Assembly (NCBI RefSeq): GCF_000069185.1
Contig: NC_010397.1
Coordinates: 4,650,001 to 4,714,000, forward strand
Length of the DNA: 64,000 nt
Direction of reading: 5' to 3'
Origin: Mycobacteroides abscessus ATCC 19977
GTDB lineage: Bacteria > Actinomycetota > Actinomycetes > Mycobacteriales > Mycobacteriaceae
The position numbers were made by a program, and so were the translations under genes. Of the stretch, positions 47,138 to 56,692 are shown piece by piece; position 1 is the first letter of the stretch; every line of letters starts with the position of its first letter. The notes beneath the pieces were generated by a model, which worked only from the letters and a program-made list of their open reading frames with translations, made no database searches and was not told the origin of the DNA.

Positions 47138-47838
47138 TTCGCTGTCTCCTTGGCAGACGGGTTGAGCACGGCAGAAAGCTCGTGACACCAGCGTTCGTAG
47201 AACGTCAACGCCTCGGCACGCGCGGCCTCAAGCACCGCCAGGCTCGGCTCTTCGGCCGGCTCGAAGGCGCTGCTCACCGTGTCTGCCAGAGCATCGGCCT
47301 TACTTTCCAGAGCGAACCCTCCAGCAGCGCTAGTGTTTTCAACGGCATAGAAGCCAGCGGTCGTCGCGGCGACCCGATAGGCCAGCATGGGGTCCTGTTC
47401 AGGGTCATCACGCAGCAACCCGTGCCGGTACAGCAGGCGCAACACCAGATCGGTGGTGCCAAGCTTGCCAAGTCCCATTTCGCCGGTAGCGGGGGTGGTG
47501 GTCAAAAGATCACCAAGTAGCGCCTGGTCTCCTGTCACGATTGCCCTGGCCAATGGATTGTTCATGGTCGCGATGAAAGTCCGCCTGCTACTCACGCTCA
47601 GCAGCACCTCGCGCGGGTCCGCCCGCAACGCGTCGGCCGCCGCGGTCAGCATGGCGACGCCATCCCTGGTGAACACGGCACCGAAGAGCTCGAGCTTGCT
47701 CGGCCAGTAGAGATAGATCGTCCCCTTGCCCACACCGGCCCGACGCGCCACTTCGTCGATGGTCACCTTTCGGTATCCGAACTGCAGAAACAGCTGTTCA
47801 GCGGCATTGAGAATACCGGTCGCCTTCCGCTCGTCCAT
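47134..47838 (-). CDS. TetR-family regulator
   Basis: 234 residues from the ATG at 47838 (a GTG one codon before is possible). HTH at about 25-45 (VTIDEVARRAGVGKGTIYLYWPSK). It is coupled to the methyltransferase copy 7. TGACTA repeats lie immediately upstream, where an autoregulatory operator would sit. Ligand unknown. Confidence 0.9.
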   Translation of the reverse strand: MDERKATGILNAAEQLFLQFGYRKVTIDEVARRAGVGKGTIYLYWPSKLELFGAVFTRDGVAMLTAAADALRADPREVLLSVSSRRTFIATMNNPLARAIVTGDQALLGDLLTTTPATGEMGLGKLGTTDLVLRLLYRHGLLRDDPEQDPMLAYRVAATTAGFYAVENTSAAGGFALESKADALADTVSSAFEPAEEPSLAVLEAARAEALTFYERWCHELSAVLNPSAKETAK

Positions 47839-47846
47839 CACACCCC

Positions 47847-47877
47847 TGACTATATGACTAATTTGGTTTTCTAGTCA
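47847..47877. promoter_or_regulatory. TGACTA repeats, candidate TetR operator
   Basis: TGACTA occurs at 47847-47852 and 47855-47860, and its complement TAGTCA at 47872-47877. The second and third form an inverted repeat with an 11-base AT-rich spacer. The site lies 9 bases before the TetR start and near the DUF427 gene promoter, so it could control both directions. Confidence 0.5.
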
Positions 47878-47923
47878 GTTTAGCCTTGTGGCCCCCCATC
47901 GGGAAGGGCCTACCCTCGAAGAC

Positions 47924-48301
47924 ATGTCCATCCCCGACAGGCCGCATTTGGTTCCTGGCCCGGACCATCCCATCGGCATTTCACCGTCGAACACACGCGT
48001 CGTTGTGACCGCGGGCGACGACACCGTCGCCGACTCCACCCGCGCGCTGCGGCTACAAGAGGCCAGCTATCCCGCCGTGCACTATCTCCCGCCCGACTCC
48101 GTGAATTGGGATGTGCTGCAACGCACCGATACCCATACCTACTGCCCATACAAGGGCGAGGCCTCCTACTACTCGGTGCGCACACCCGAGGGAACGGTCG
48201 AGGACGCCGCCTGGACATACGAGGATCCGTTCCCGGAGGTCGCCCCGATCGCGCGGTATCTCGCGTTCTACCCGGACCGGGTCACCGTCACCGCAGAGTG
48301 A
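47924..48301 (+). CDS. DUF427 family protein
   Basis: 125 residues from the ATG at 47924 (MSIPDRPHL). The DUF427 signature is present: VVVTAGDDTVADSTRALRL, YPAVHYLPPDSVNWDVL, TYCPYKGEASYYSV and YEDPFPEVAPIARYLAFYPDRV. This small cupin-like family has no firm biochemical role. It is divergent from the TetR gene and followed by a methyltransferase 46 bases later. Confidence 0.9.
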   Translation: MSIPDRPHLVPGPDHPIGISPSNTRVVVTAGDDTVADSTRALRLQEASYPAVHYLPPDSVNWDVLQRTDTHTYCPYKGEASYYSVRTPEGTVEDAAWTYEDPFPEVAPIARYLAFYPDRVTVTAE

Positions 48302-48347
48302 ACGTACCCATCTGGCGACCCCCAGATCGCTGGCGTACGTTGTGCCC

Positions 48348-49025
48348 ATGACGACTGCCGATGGTCTTCACTCAGGTGACCCATCCCCCGTCCATCGCCG
48401 GGCCTTCAACGACCAGGTCACGCGGTTCTGGGGCCGCGCCGCGCGAGCGTATGACTGGGCACCGCTACAGCAATGGGTGTACCGCCCCGCTCAGGACGAG
48501 ATGCTTGCCCAGCTGCGCCAGCATAAGTCGCAGCGTATTGTCGACATCGCCTGTGGTACTGGAATATTGGCGACGCGCATTCAGGATGAACTCGAACCCG
48601 AGCAAGTGCACGGCGTCGACATGTCTGAAGGAATGCTCGCTCAGGCAAAGGCCCGTTCGTCGCTGGTCAATTGGCAGTTCGCGCCCGCCGAGAAGTTGCC
48701 GTTCGATGACGGTGCACTGGACGCGGTGGTGTCGACATCGGCGTTCCATTTCTTTGACCAACCCGCCGCCCTCACGGAGTTCCATCGCGTACTGACACCC
48801 GGCGGATTCGCAGCTATCACCACATTCACGCCGGACCGCACTTCCGCTCCGATCCTGCGCCGGGTGTTCGGCGACAGAATCCCCGCGAGCGTGCCGTCCA
48901 AGGCCGAAATGCGGCTGATGTTCGAAACCGCCGGGTTCGAGGTCACTGTGCAGCGACCCGTGCATCACCCCTTCACCCTTCCGTTCATCGAATTCGACCG
49001 ACTCACGGTGGGTATCAAGCGATGA
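48348..49025 (+). CDS. Class I SAM-dependent methyltransferase (Methyltransf_11 type)
   Basis: 225 residues from MTTADGLHSG at 48348. Motif I VDIACGTGILATRI at about 66-79, then GVDMSEGMLAQAK, and the post-motif LPFDDGALDAVVSTSAFHFF. It looks complete. Its stop overlaps the next frame by ATGA. It probably methylates a small molecule; the acceptor is unknown. Confidence 0.88.
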   Translation: MTTADGLHSGDPSPVHRRAFNDQVTRFWGRAARAYDWAPLQQWVYRPAQDEMLAQLRQHKSQRIVDIACGTGILATRIQDELEPEQVHGVDMSEGMLAQAKARSSLVNWQFAPAEKLPFDDGALDAVVSTSAFHFFDQPAALTEFHRVLTPGGFAAITTFTPDRTSAPILRRVFGDRIPASVPSKAEMRLMFETAGFEVTVQRPVHHPFTLPFIEFDRLTVGIKR

Positions 49026-49429
49026 CGCGGTGGCTGCTGCTGCGCGGCCTGAGCCGCGAGAAGCGCCACCGGGAGCAATTCCCGCAGATCCGTGAGCATA
49101 CGATCCTGGCCCAGACGGCCAACAACCCCGATCTCGACCTCGACGCACTTGCCAGGCGCTGGGCGCAATACCTGCAGTCCCAACGCCCGTCGAGTGCAGG
49201 CGTTGTCCGGCAGATAGCCGCCGCCGTCACCTTTCGGATGCCCCGGCACATCGATACCCCGTTACTGATACTGACCGCGCTGCGGGACAGGATCGTGAGT
49301 TCGTCCGCATCACACGCCATCGCCACCAGGTACGGCGGCCCCATCGCCGTGCACCCCACCGCCGGCCACGATATCCCCCTCGATGACGGCGCACGGATCG
49401 CCGAGCAGGTCAAGCAATGGATCGGCTAA
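49022..49429 (+). pseudogene. C-terminal half of an alpha/beta hydrolase
   Basis: 135 residues covering only the lid and C-terminal half of an alpha/beta hydrolase: LLILTALRDRIVSS carries the acid Asp and TAGHDIPLDD the catalytic His. The oxyanion motif and nucleophile elbow that form the first half of full enzymes (about 240-270 residues) are missing, and no matching coding segment is seen upstream, where the methyltransferase is complete. The gene looks truncated by a deletion but still has a coupled start and may be expressed as an inactive protein. Confidence 0.7.
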
Positions 49430-50628
49430 ATTCACCGGCTGTGCCACAACGTCTTTCAGCCTGGCGGTTCGTCACCACATTCGGTGTCATCAGCATGCTC
49501 GCCGATATCGTGTATGAGGGCGCGCGTTCGATCACCGGGCCACTGCTGGCATCGCTGGGAGCCAGCGCCCTTGTGGTCGGGGTGGTGACCGGAATCGGCG
49601 AGGCCGCGGCGCTAGCACTGCGTCTGGTGTCCGGCCCCCTCACCGACCGCACCCGCAAGTTCTGGGCATGGACCATCTCCGGTTACGCACTGACCGTGGT
49701 AACCGTCCCTTTCTTGGGAGTGTCCAGCGTGCTGTGGATCGCCGCGACATTGGTGATCGCCGAACGTGTCGGCAAGGCGGTGCGCAGTCCCGCCAAGGAC
49801 ACTCTACTGTCCCATGCCACCGCAGTCACCGGCCGCGGCAAGGGATTCGCGGTACATGAGGCCATGGACCAGATCGGTGCCATCACCGGCCCGCTCCTGG
49901 TGGCGGGCATGCTCGCCCTCACCCACGTCAACTATCTACCTACCTTCGCCATCTTGGCCCTCCCCGGTGGCGCGACGCTTTTGCTGCTGTTCTGGCTGCG
50001 CCGACGCGTACCCCACCCCGAGCGCTATGAGCACGACGACTACATCCGTGGTGCGGCAGACCGCCCGCATAAACTCTCACTGCCACTTTCCTTTTGGCTG
50101 TACTCCGGTTTCACTGCGATCACCATGATCGGGTTCGCGACGTTCGGGGTGCTGTCCTTCCACATGGTGCAGCGCGGAGTACTACCGGTTCCCGCCGTGC
50201 CGATAGTGTACGCCGCCGCCATGGCCGCCGACGCGGTCGCCGCGCTGTTATCCGGATGGGCTTACGACCGTGTCGGACCGAAATCCCTAGCAGCCCTTCC
50301 TATTGTCGGGGCGACGGTACCGATGTTGGCATTCACCGATTCCCTGCCGGGGATCGTCCTCGGTGCACTGCTCTGGGGCGCGGCCGTGGGCATCCAGGAA
50401 TCCACGCTGCGCGCGGTGGTCGCCGACCTGGTTCCCCCTCCCCGACGTGCCACCGCGTACGGGGTATACGCGGCGGTTCTCGGCACCGCGACGGCAATCG
50501 GCGGCGCGCTCACCGGCTACCTCTACGGGGTGTCGATTCCGATGCTCATCGCCGTGGTGGGCGTGATCCAGCTGGTGGCCTTGATCACGGCAGCGCCAAC
50601 GCTCTTGCGGCACGCCGGTCAGGTGTAA
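49417..50628 (+). CDS. MFS transporter
   Basis: 403 residues with twelve predicted membrane helices. The ATG at 49417 overlaps the hydrolase fragment; a GTG at 49441 is an alternative. The loop 2-3 motif RLVSGPLTDRTRKFW resembles the MFS motif A. Specificity cannot be read; such actinobacterial proteins are often annotated as drug or metabolite exporters. Its end overlaps the convergent prpR gene by 10 bases. Confidence 0.85.
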   Translation: MDRLNSPAVPQRLSAWRFVTTFGVISMLADIVYEGARSITGPLLASLGASALVVGVVTGIGEAAALALRLVSGPLTDRTRKFWAWTISGYALTVVTVPFLGVSSVLWIAATLVIAERVGKAVRSPAKDTLLSHATAVTGRGKGFAVHEAMDQIGAITGPLLVAGMLALTHVNYLPTFAILALPGGATLLLLFWLRRRVPHPERYEHDDYIRGAADRPHKLSLPLSFWLYSGFTAITMIGFATFGVLSFHMVQRGVLPVPAVPIVYAAAMAADAVAALLSGWAYDRVGPKSLAALPIVGATVPMLAFTDSLPGIVLGALLWGAAVGIQESTLRAVVADLVPPPRRATAYGVYAAVLGTATAIGGALTGYLYGVSIPMLIAVVGVIQLVALITAAPTLLRHAGQV

Positions 50629-52040
50629 GGCAGCCCGCTGCTGGCATCCTCGTCGACGTGCACACTGCGTCCGATATACGGAAAAGCCCTCTGGGCGCAC
50701 GATTCACGTACACATACCTTGCAGCCCGGCCCGATCGGCACAGCAGTCGATGGATCGTCGATTGCGATCCCCGTGGAGTACACCAGCCTGTGCGCATGCG
50801 CAATATCGCAACCCAATCCGATCGCGAATGACTTTGGGGTGCTGAGAAATCCACCGGTGGATGTGCTGCTGGTCCGAGCCACCCAAAAATAGGTGCGGCC
50901 ATCGGGCATCTCGGCCACCTGGGTGACAAACTGTCCCGGGTTCGAGAATGCCTCGTGCACCACCCACAGCGGGCAGTTTCCGCCCACCCTAGAGAAGTGA
51001 AATGCGGTAGCAGACTGCCGTTTGGAGATATTTCCGGCTCGATCGGTGCGCACCAGTATGAACGGAACCCCTCGCATCGACGGACGCTGCAGGGTGGACA
51101 GTCGATGGCAGACCGTCTCATGCCCGACCTCGAACTGCCGCGCCAAAATATCGACGTCATACCGGCTGGACTCCGCGGCATGGTGGAACTGCTTGTACGG
51201 CAAGAGGAAAGCGCCGGCAAAGTAGTTGGCCAGCCCAATGCGCGCAACACCGATGGCTTCCGGGCTCAACTGGTCGGCTCCAGCGAGAATCGCGGCCATG
51301 GTTTCGGTCTGCGTCACCAACGCCAGCTGTGTGGCCATCTGGAAAGCCCGCTGCCCCGGCGTGAGCCAATGGGCGATACGCAGCACCCCGGCGGTGGCGT
51401 CAAATCTGCGTTTCGACGAATCCGAAGGTTCCCCAGCCTTATTCACTGCGACGGCAATGCCTAGGTCCTGCTTGAGCACCGTCGCCAGCTGGATGTCCAG
51501 CCCACCGACGTGCAGTCCGTAGTGCTCAAAAAGGTCCTCTGCGGCGGTGTCGAGTTCACCGAGATAGTTCTTGTGGTCGTAAAAGAAGTCACGAACCTCT
51601 TCAAATGGCATGGGCCGCAGTGGCTCGCGAACAGAATCACCGATAGTTTCCGCATTCTCGGTGGCCCGGTAGCTCTCTAGCTCCGCGGTGACATCTCGCA
51701 ACCTGCGATGCATGCCGACCAGGGTCTGCCCCACCGACGGCATCCGGGCCACCAGCTCTTCGAGCTGCAGATCGCTCACCTCACCGACCGCCGCCTCGGT
51801 GAATATCTCGCCGAGATCCGCCACAAGCCGGGCATCGGAGTCTGGCGAGAAGTAGTGGGGCGATAGATCGAACCGTTCGGTGAGCCGCAGTAGCACGGCC
51901 ACCGTCACCGGGCGGGTGTCGTTCTCCAGTTGATTGACGTAGCTCGTCGAGAGGTCCAGGACACGTGCGAGCGCCGCCTGCGTCAGGCCACGCTCCTCAC
52001 GCAACCTCCGCAGCCGCGCACCGGCGAACGGTCTGGACAT
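50619..52040 (-). CDS. prpR: Propionate/acetate metabolism regulator PrpR/RamB
   Basis: 473 residues from MSRPFAGARL. N-terminal XRE-type HTH at about 8-62 (LTQAALARVLDLSTSYVNQLEN), a middle DUF955/ImmA-IrrE-like segment, and a C-terminal DUF2083 part with Cys411, Cys440, Cys443 and Cys448, arranged so that they could hold an Fe-S cluster. In M. tuberculosis PrpR activates the prp genes and senses short-chain acyl-CoA (recalled). Divergent from prpDBC with TTTGCA repeats in the gap. Confidence 0.95.
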   Translation of the reverse strand: MSRPFAGARLRRLREERGLTQAALARVLDLSTSYVNQLENDTRPVTVAVLLRLTERFDLSPHYFSPDSDARLVADLGEIFTEAAVGEVSDLQLEELVARMPSVGQTLVGMHRRLRDVTAELESYRATENAETIGDSVREPLRPMPFEEVRDFFYDHKNYLGELDTAAEDLFEHYGLHVGGLDIQLATVLKQDLGIAVAVNKAGEPSDSSKRRFDATAGVLRIAHWLTPGQRAFQMATQLALVTQTETMAAILAGADQLSPEAIGVARIGLANYFAGAFLLPYKQFHHAAESSRYDVDILARQFEVGHETVCHRLSTLQRPSMRGVPFILVRTDRAGNISKRQSATAFHFSRVGGNCPLWVVHEAFSNPGQFVTQVAEMPDGRTYFWVARTSSTSTGGFLSTPKSFAIGLGCDIAHAHRLVYSTGIAIDDPSTAVPIGPGCKVCVRESCAQRAFPYIGRSVHVDEDASSGLPYT

Positions 52041-52064
52041 GAGACGAGGATAGCCCCAAACGTG

Positions 52065-52079
52065 TTTGCAATGTTTGCA
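52065..52079. promoter_or_regulatory. TTTGCA repeats, candidate PrpR/RamB operator
   Basis: TTTGCA at 52065-52070 and again at 52074-52079, in the gap between prpR and prpD. RamB/PrpR-type boxes contain a TTTGCAAA-like core (recalled from Corynebacterium and Mycobacterium). The position suits control of both genes. Confidence 0.5.
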
Positions 52080-52158
52080 GGATGCGCGAACTAAGGATAC
52101 AGAAATACACATTTACATGGCCTTTTGATCGCAGGGAACCGTGCGTAATGTGCGGATC

Positions 52159-53664
52159 ATGCCCGTTCACTCCGTACGCACCCGCCGCAGCGCCGAAGCA
52201 TTTCCCCGCGACCAACACCTCGCCTGGAAGATCGCCGAAATCGCTTCCGACCCCGTCGCCGTTCCCGCCGACACCGCGGCGATGGTGATCAACCGGGTCA
52301 TCGACAACGCCGCCGTCAGCGCCGCCTCGGTTATCCGCCGTCCCGTCACGGTGGCGCGCCGCCAGGCGCAGGCACATCCGGCCGTACCCGGCGCCCATGT
52401 CTTCGGCATCGGAGGTGGGTACTCGGCCGAGTGGGCTGCCTGGGCCAACGGAGTCGCCGTACGCGAGCTCGACTTCCACGACACCTTTCTGGCCGCCGAC
52501 TACTCACACCCCGGTGACAACATCCCCCCGCTGGTAGCCGTCGCGCAGCAGCTCGGCATCGGAGGTGATGACCTGATTCGCGGCCTGGCCACCGCCTACG
52601 AGACACAGATCAATCTGACTCGCGGAATCTGCCTGCACGAGCACAAGATCGACCATGTCGCTCATCTCGGCCCCTCGGTGGCCGCGGGCTTGGGTACCAT
52701 GCTCAAACTCGACACCGAGACCATCTACCAGGCCATCGGCCAGGCCCTGCATCTGACCACCGCAACTCGTCAGTCCCGCAAGGGGCTCATCTCCAGCTGG
52801 AAGGCGTATGCCCCGGCGTGGGCCGGCAAGGTCGCCATCGAGGCCGTGGATCGCGCCATGCGCGGCGAGGGTGCGCCGTCTCCGATCTGGGAGGGCGAAG
52901 ACGGTGTGATCGCCTGGCTGCTCGGCGGGCCGGAAAAGCTTTACGAAGTGCCGCTGCCTGGCCCCGGCGAGGAAAAGCGCGCCATCCTGGATAGCTACAC
53001 CAAGGAGCACTCTGCCGAATACCAGAGCCAAGCACCGATCGACCTGGCCCGCAGGATGCGCGAACGCATTGGTGACCTTGCACAGATCGCCACCATCGTG
53101 CTGCACACCAGCCACCACACGCACGTGGTCATCGGTACCGGCTCCAACGATCCGCAGAAGTTCGATCCGGATGCTTCACGCGAAACGCTGGATCACTCGG
53201 TGATGTACATCTTCGCCGTCGCGCTCGAGGACGGCACCTGGCATCACGAGCGGTCCTACGCGCCGGAACGTGCGCACCGTCCCGAAACCATCGAACTCTG
53301 GAACAAGATCAGCACGATCGAAGATCCGGAGTGGACCCGGCGCTATCACTCGACCGATCCTGACAAGAAGGCCTTCGGCTGCAAGGCCGTCGTCACCCTC
53401 AAGAACGGTGAGGTGATCGCCGACGAGCTGGCAATTGCCGACGCGCATCCGTTAGGTGCACGCCCGTTCGCCCGTGAAAACTATGTCAACAAGTTCACGG
53501 CGCTCTCCGACGGCATCATCGCTCCGCGGGAGCAAGAGCGATTCCTCTCCGTGGCACAGGGATTGGCCGATCTCAAGCCCGGTTCGCTCGGTGCGCTCAA
53601 TCCACTCGTGGACACCGTGGTCCTGGACAAGGCTCCGTCGACCCCGGAAGGGATCTTCAAGTGA
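52159..53664 (+). CDS. prpD: 2-methylcitrate dehydratase
   Basis: 501 residues from [10 protein letters not shown], chosen because it matches the start of the family; an upstream in-frame ATG at 52141 is less likely. MmgE/PrpD fold with [27 protein letters not shown] and a conserved [11 protein letters not shown] core. It dehydrates 2-methylcitrate to 2-methyl-cis-aconitate in the methylcitrate cycle. First gene of prpDBC; GTGA overlap with prpB. Confidence 0.96.
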   Translation: MPVHSVRTRRSAEAFPRDQHLAWKIAEIASDPVAVPADTAAMVINRVIDNAAVSAASVIRRPVTVARRQAQAHPAVPGAHVFGIGGGYSAEWAAWANGVAVRELDFHDTFLAADYSHPGDNIPPLVAVAQQLGIGGDDLIRGLATAYETQINLTRGICLHEHKIDHVAHLGPSVAAGLGTMLKLDTETIYQAIGQALHLTTATRQSRKGLISSWKAYAPAWAGKVAIEAVDRAMRGEGAPSPIWEGEDGVIAWLLGGPEKLYEVPLPGPGEEKRAILDSYTKEHSAEYQSQAPIDLARRMRERIGDLAQIATIVLHTSHHTHVVIGTGSNDPQKFDPDASRETLDHSVMYIFAVALEDGTWHHERSYAPERAHRPETIELWNKISTIEDPEWTRRYHSTDPDKKAFGCKAVVTLKNGEVIADELAIADAHPLGARPFARENYVNKFTALSDGIIAPREQERFLSVAQGLADLKPGSLGALNPLVDTVVLDKAPSTPEGIFK

Positions 53665-54575
53665 GTACACTCCTTGCCTCCGCCACAGACGCGGCGACAA
53701 AACGCGCCGCCTTCCGTCAAGGCCTATCGTCCGGTGAACTGCTGCGCCTACCTGGCGCCTTCTCCCCGTTGGTGGCCAAGCTGATTCAGGAAATCGGCTT
53801 CGAAGGTGTCTACGTATCGGGCGCGGTGTTGTCGGCGGATCTGGCCCTGCCCGATATCGGGCTGACCACACTCACCGAGGTGTCGGCCCGGGGCCGGCAG
53901 ATCGCGTCGGTTACCGACCTTCCCACCTTGATCGACGCCGACACGGGCTTTGGCGAGCCGATGAGTGCCGCCCGCACGGTCGCCGTCCTCGAGGACAGCG
54001 GGGTAGCCGGCCTTCATCTGGAGGACCAGGTAAATCCTAAGCGGTGCGGCCATCTTGACGGAAAGGCCGTCGTGGAGACCGTCGAGATGGTCCGACGGCT
54101 ACACGCCGCGGTTTCGGCCCGGCGCGACCCCAATTTCGTGATCTGCGCCCGCACGGATGCGGCGGGCATCGAGGGGTTGCCCGCGGCTATAGATCGCGCC
54201 CGGGCCTATGCCGACGCGGGCGCGGATCTCATCTTCACCGAAGCGCTCACCGACATCGGCGAGTTTGAGAAGTTCCGCGCCGCCGTGGACATTCCGCTGC
54301 TGGCCAACATGACCGAGTTCGGAAAGTCCGAACTCGTGACAGCCGACCGCCTCCGTGAGGTCGGGTACAACGTCGTCATCTACCCGGTAACCACCTTGCG
54401 CCTGGCGATGTACGCCGTCGAGCAGGGCTTGCATGAAATCAACTCGGCGGGAACACAGTCGGGACTGCTGGAGCAGATGCAGCACCGCAGCCGTCTCTAT
54501 GAGCTGCTCCACTACGCCGAATACAACCGATTCGATACCGAGATCTTCAATTTCAGTCTCGATGGAGGTCAATAA
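53661..54575 (+). CDS. prpB: 2-methylisocitrate lyase
   Basis: 304 residues from a GTG overlapping the prpD stop. ICL/PEPM motifs: [10 protein letters not shown] with Asp92 and Asp94 for Mg2+, and [10 protein letters not shown] with catalytic Cys129. It cleaves 2-methylisocitrate to pyruvate and succinate. M. tuberculosis lacks a dedicated prpB and uses isocitrate lyase instead (recalled), so this species has a complete cycle. Confidence 0.96.
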   Translation: MSTLLASATDAATKRAAFRQGLSSGELLRLPGAFSPLVAKLIQEIGFEGVYVSGAVLSADLALPDIGLTTLTEVSARGRQIASVTDLPTLIDADTGFGEPMSAARTVAVLEDSGVAGLHLEDQVNPKRCGHLDGKAVVETVEMVRRLHAAVSARRDPNFVICARTDAAGIEGLPAAIDRARAYADAGADLIFTEALTDIGEFEKFRAAVDIPLLANMTEFGKSELVTADRLREVGYNVVIYPVTTLRLAMYAVEQGLHEINSAGTQSGLLEQMQHRSRLYELLHYAEYNRFDTEIFNFSLDGGQ

Positions 54576-55696
54576 TGACTATCGCTACACCGACAATTCA
54601 CAAGGGCCTCGCCGGCGTCGTGGTGGACACCACCGCCATCTCCAAGGTGGTACCGGAAACGAATTCACTGACCTATCGCGGATATCCGGTTCAAGATCTG
54701 GCCGTGCAATGCAGCTTCGAACAAGTGGCATACCTGCTGTGGCACGGCGAGTTGCCGAACGATGGAGAACTCGCGCTGTTCAACCAGCGTGAACGCGCGC
54801 AGCGTCGGCTGGACCGCTCGCTGATGGCACTGTTGGCCAAGCTGCCGGAGACCTGTCACCCGATGGACGTGGTGCGTACCGCCATCAGCTACCTGGGCGC
54901 CGAGGATCCCTCCGAGGACGACAGCACACCGGATGCCAACTATGCCAAGTCACTTCGTATGTTCGCAGTGCTCCCGACCATCGTCGCGTCCGATATGCGC
55001 CGCCGTCGTGGGCTTGACCCGATTCAGCCACACAGCCATCTGGGCTATTCGGCCAACTTCCTGCGGATGTGCTTTGGCGAAATCCCAGATCCGGTCATCG
55101 TCAAAGCCTTCGAGCAATCCATGATTCTGTACGCAGAGCACAGCTTCAACGCCTCCACGTTCGCCGCCCGGGTGGTCACCTCCACGCAGTCGGACATCTA
55201 CAGCGCGGTCACCGCGGCCATCGGCGCGCTCAAGGGTTCCCTGCATGGCGGCGCCAATGAGGCCGTCATGCATGACATGATAGAGATAGGCGACGCATCC
55301 AAGGCCTCGGAGTGGTTGCAGAGCAAGCGGTCTCGCAAAGAGAAGATCATGGGGTTCGGTCACCGCGTGTACAAGAACGGTGACTCCCGGGTTCCTACCA
55401 TGCGTGCCGCGCTCGAGGACGTCGCACGGGTGCGTGACGGTGGCCAGTGGCTCGAGATCTACAAGGTGCTCGAGTCCGAGATGGACGCGGCAACCGGCAT
55501 CAAACCCAATCTGGATTTCCCGACCGGACCCGCCTACTACCTGATGGGATTCGACATACCGTGCTTCACACCCATTTTCGTGATGAGCCGGATCACGGGA
55601 TGGACTGCACACATCATGGAGCAGGCCGCGGCCAACGCCTTGATCCGGCCGTTGAGCGAGTATTCCGGAAAGCCCCAGCGCACACTGGCGTGCTGA
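54575..55696 (+). CDS. prpC: 2-methylcitrate synthase
   Basis: 373 residues; ATG overlaps the prpB stop by one base (TAATG). Citrate-synthase family with catalytic His224 in LHGGANEAV, His263 in GFGHRVYK and Asp314 in NLDFPTG. It condenses propionyl-CoA with oxaloacetate. Length and the compact form fit bacterial methylcitrate synthases rather than the longer citrate synthase GltA. Confidence 0.96.
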   Translation: MTIATPTIHKGLAGVVVDTTAISKVVPETNSLTYRGYPVQDLAVQCSFEQVAYLLWHGELPNDGELALFNQRERAQRRLDRSLMALLAKLPETCHPMDVVRTAISYLGAEDPSEDDSTPDANYAKSLRMFAVLPTIVASDMRRRRGLDPIQPHSHLGYSANFLRMCFGEIPDPVIVKAFEQSMILYAEHSFNASTFAARVVTSTQSDIYSAVTAAIGALKGSLHGGANEAVMHDMIEIGDASKASEWLQSKRSRKEKIMGFGHRVYKNGDSRVPTMRAALEDVARVRDGGQWLEIYKVLESEMDAATGIKPNLDFPTGPAYYLMGFDIPCFTPIFVMSRITGWTAHIMEQAAANALIRPLSEYSGKPQRTLAC

Positions 55697-55704
55697 AATC
55701 AGCC

Positions 55705-55762
55705 CCGAGTGTGCGGTTTACGTCGAAATATCGTTGACTCTCGACACGAACCGCACACTCGG
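55705..55762. terminator. Hairpin between prpC and the convergent hypothetical gene
   Basis: Arms 55705-55725 and 55742-55762 match at 18 of 21 positions, with 14 consecutive pairs at the base (CCGAGTGTGCGGTT). It lies between the ends of prpC (55696) and the gene ending at 55768, so it can terminate transcription from both sides. Confidence 0.78.
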
Positions 55763-55767
55763 CCCGG

Positions 55768-56604
55768 CTACTCGGGCTCTCTGTCACAGAGCAACTGGAC
55801 GAACAACTCGTCTGGCGGGGGCGCCTCCGAGTTGATGTCAAGGAGGCCGGTGTAGAAGCCATCTGGCGAGTGCACCGCGCGACTTACCTGCCCGGCAATG
55901 CCCGTGACGACACCCGCATAGCCACGCGTATCGTTCACGCTCAACCGAGGGTCCGCGAGATCGACTGTCACCCGATCGCCCCTCGACGGGATCACCGCGC
56001 CGAACACGCCTGGAGGCCCGAATAGGTCCAACGTCCTGCGAGCCCGGTCTCGCTCTTCCTGGCGCGCTTGAATATCGGCGTCCTCCGGTTCGACCACGGA
56101 CATAACCCGCAGACCCACCACGCAACCCGTGATGACACGACGACCCAGTTCTCCCCTCGATGATTCTTCCGGCCACCGCGTCGCAAGCTCCACCGACCTG
56201 TACTGGAATGACGAGGGTCTGCAACGTATGCAGTCAGACTCGTCCCGGTAGGACACCGCCGACACGTCGTACAGCTCCTCAACAACCCCCAGCAGACGCG
56301 GCCAGTTTTGACCCTCATGCCATGTGGCCCAAAGGGTTACCAGCCTATGGGCGGGATCACCAAGCGCAGGATCCCAACCGGCGCAACCGTACGGGAACCT
56401 GATGATCTCACGGCCCTCGTCCCAATCGACCGCAGCAGCCGATGCCAATAGGTATCCGCTCTCTGTCGGATAGGCACAGATCTGCCAGTCGACAGACTGG
56501 CCTATTTCGGGAGTCCGGCCGCAGCACTGATACTCCCAGTTTGAAATACCGATATAGACAAGAGATTCGTTCCGAACGGGAACTGTGTTGATCAATTCTC
56601 GCAC
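55768..56604 (-). CDS. Hypothetical protein, possibly DUF6578-like
   Basis: 278 residues, not firmly recognised. The N-terminal WEYQCCGRTPEIGQSVDW, with adjacent cysteines and the Trp/Gly spacing, resembles what I recall of DUF6578 proteins. A CIRCRPSS pair follows in the middle. The C-terminal half is acidic with ERDRARRTLD. It is predicted cytoplasmic and has no operon partner. Confidence 0.65.
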   Translation of the reverse strand: MRELINTVPVRNESLVYIGISNWEYQCCGRTPEIGQSVDWQICAYPTESGYLLASAAAVDWDEGREIIRFPYGCAGWDPALGDPAHRLVTLWATWHEGQNWPRLLGVVEELYDVSAVSYRDESDCIRCRPSSFQYRSVELATRWPEESSRGELGRRVITGCVVGLRVMSVVEPEDADIQARQEERDRARRTLDLFGPPGVFGAVIPSRGDRVTVDLADPRLSVNDTRGYAGVVTGIAGQVSRAVHSPDGFYTGLLDINSEAPPPDELFVQLLCDREPE

Positions 56605-56692
56605 CGGGTGTTCGACGGACGAAGCACGAAGGCTCCGGACCCGGTGTACCGAGCGAAAGGCTAACCAGCATCACGCCCGGCGTCAATACCCG

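Noticed and set aside
48111..48347. N-terminal extension of the methyltransferase to 48111
   Set aside because: Overlaps the DUF427 gene in another frame; Arg/Ser/Pro-rich translation typical of a shadow, and an ATG with family-like length lies at 48348.
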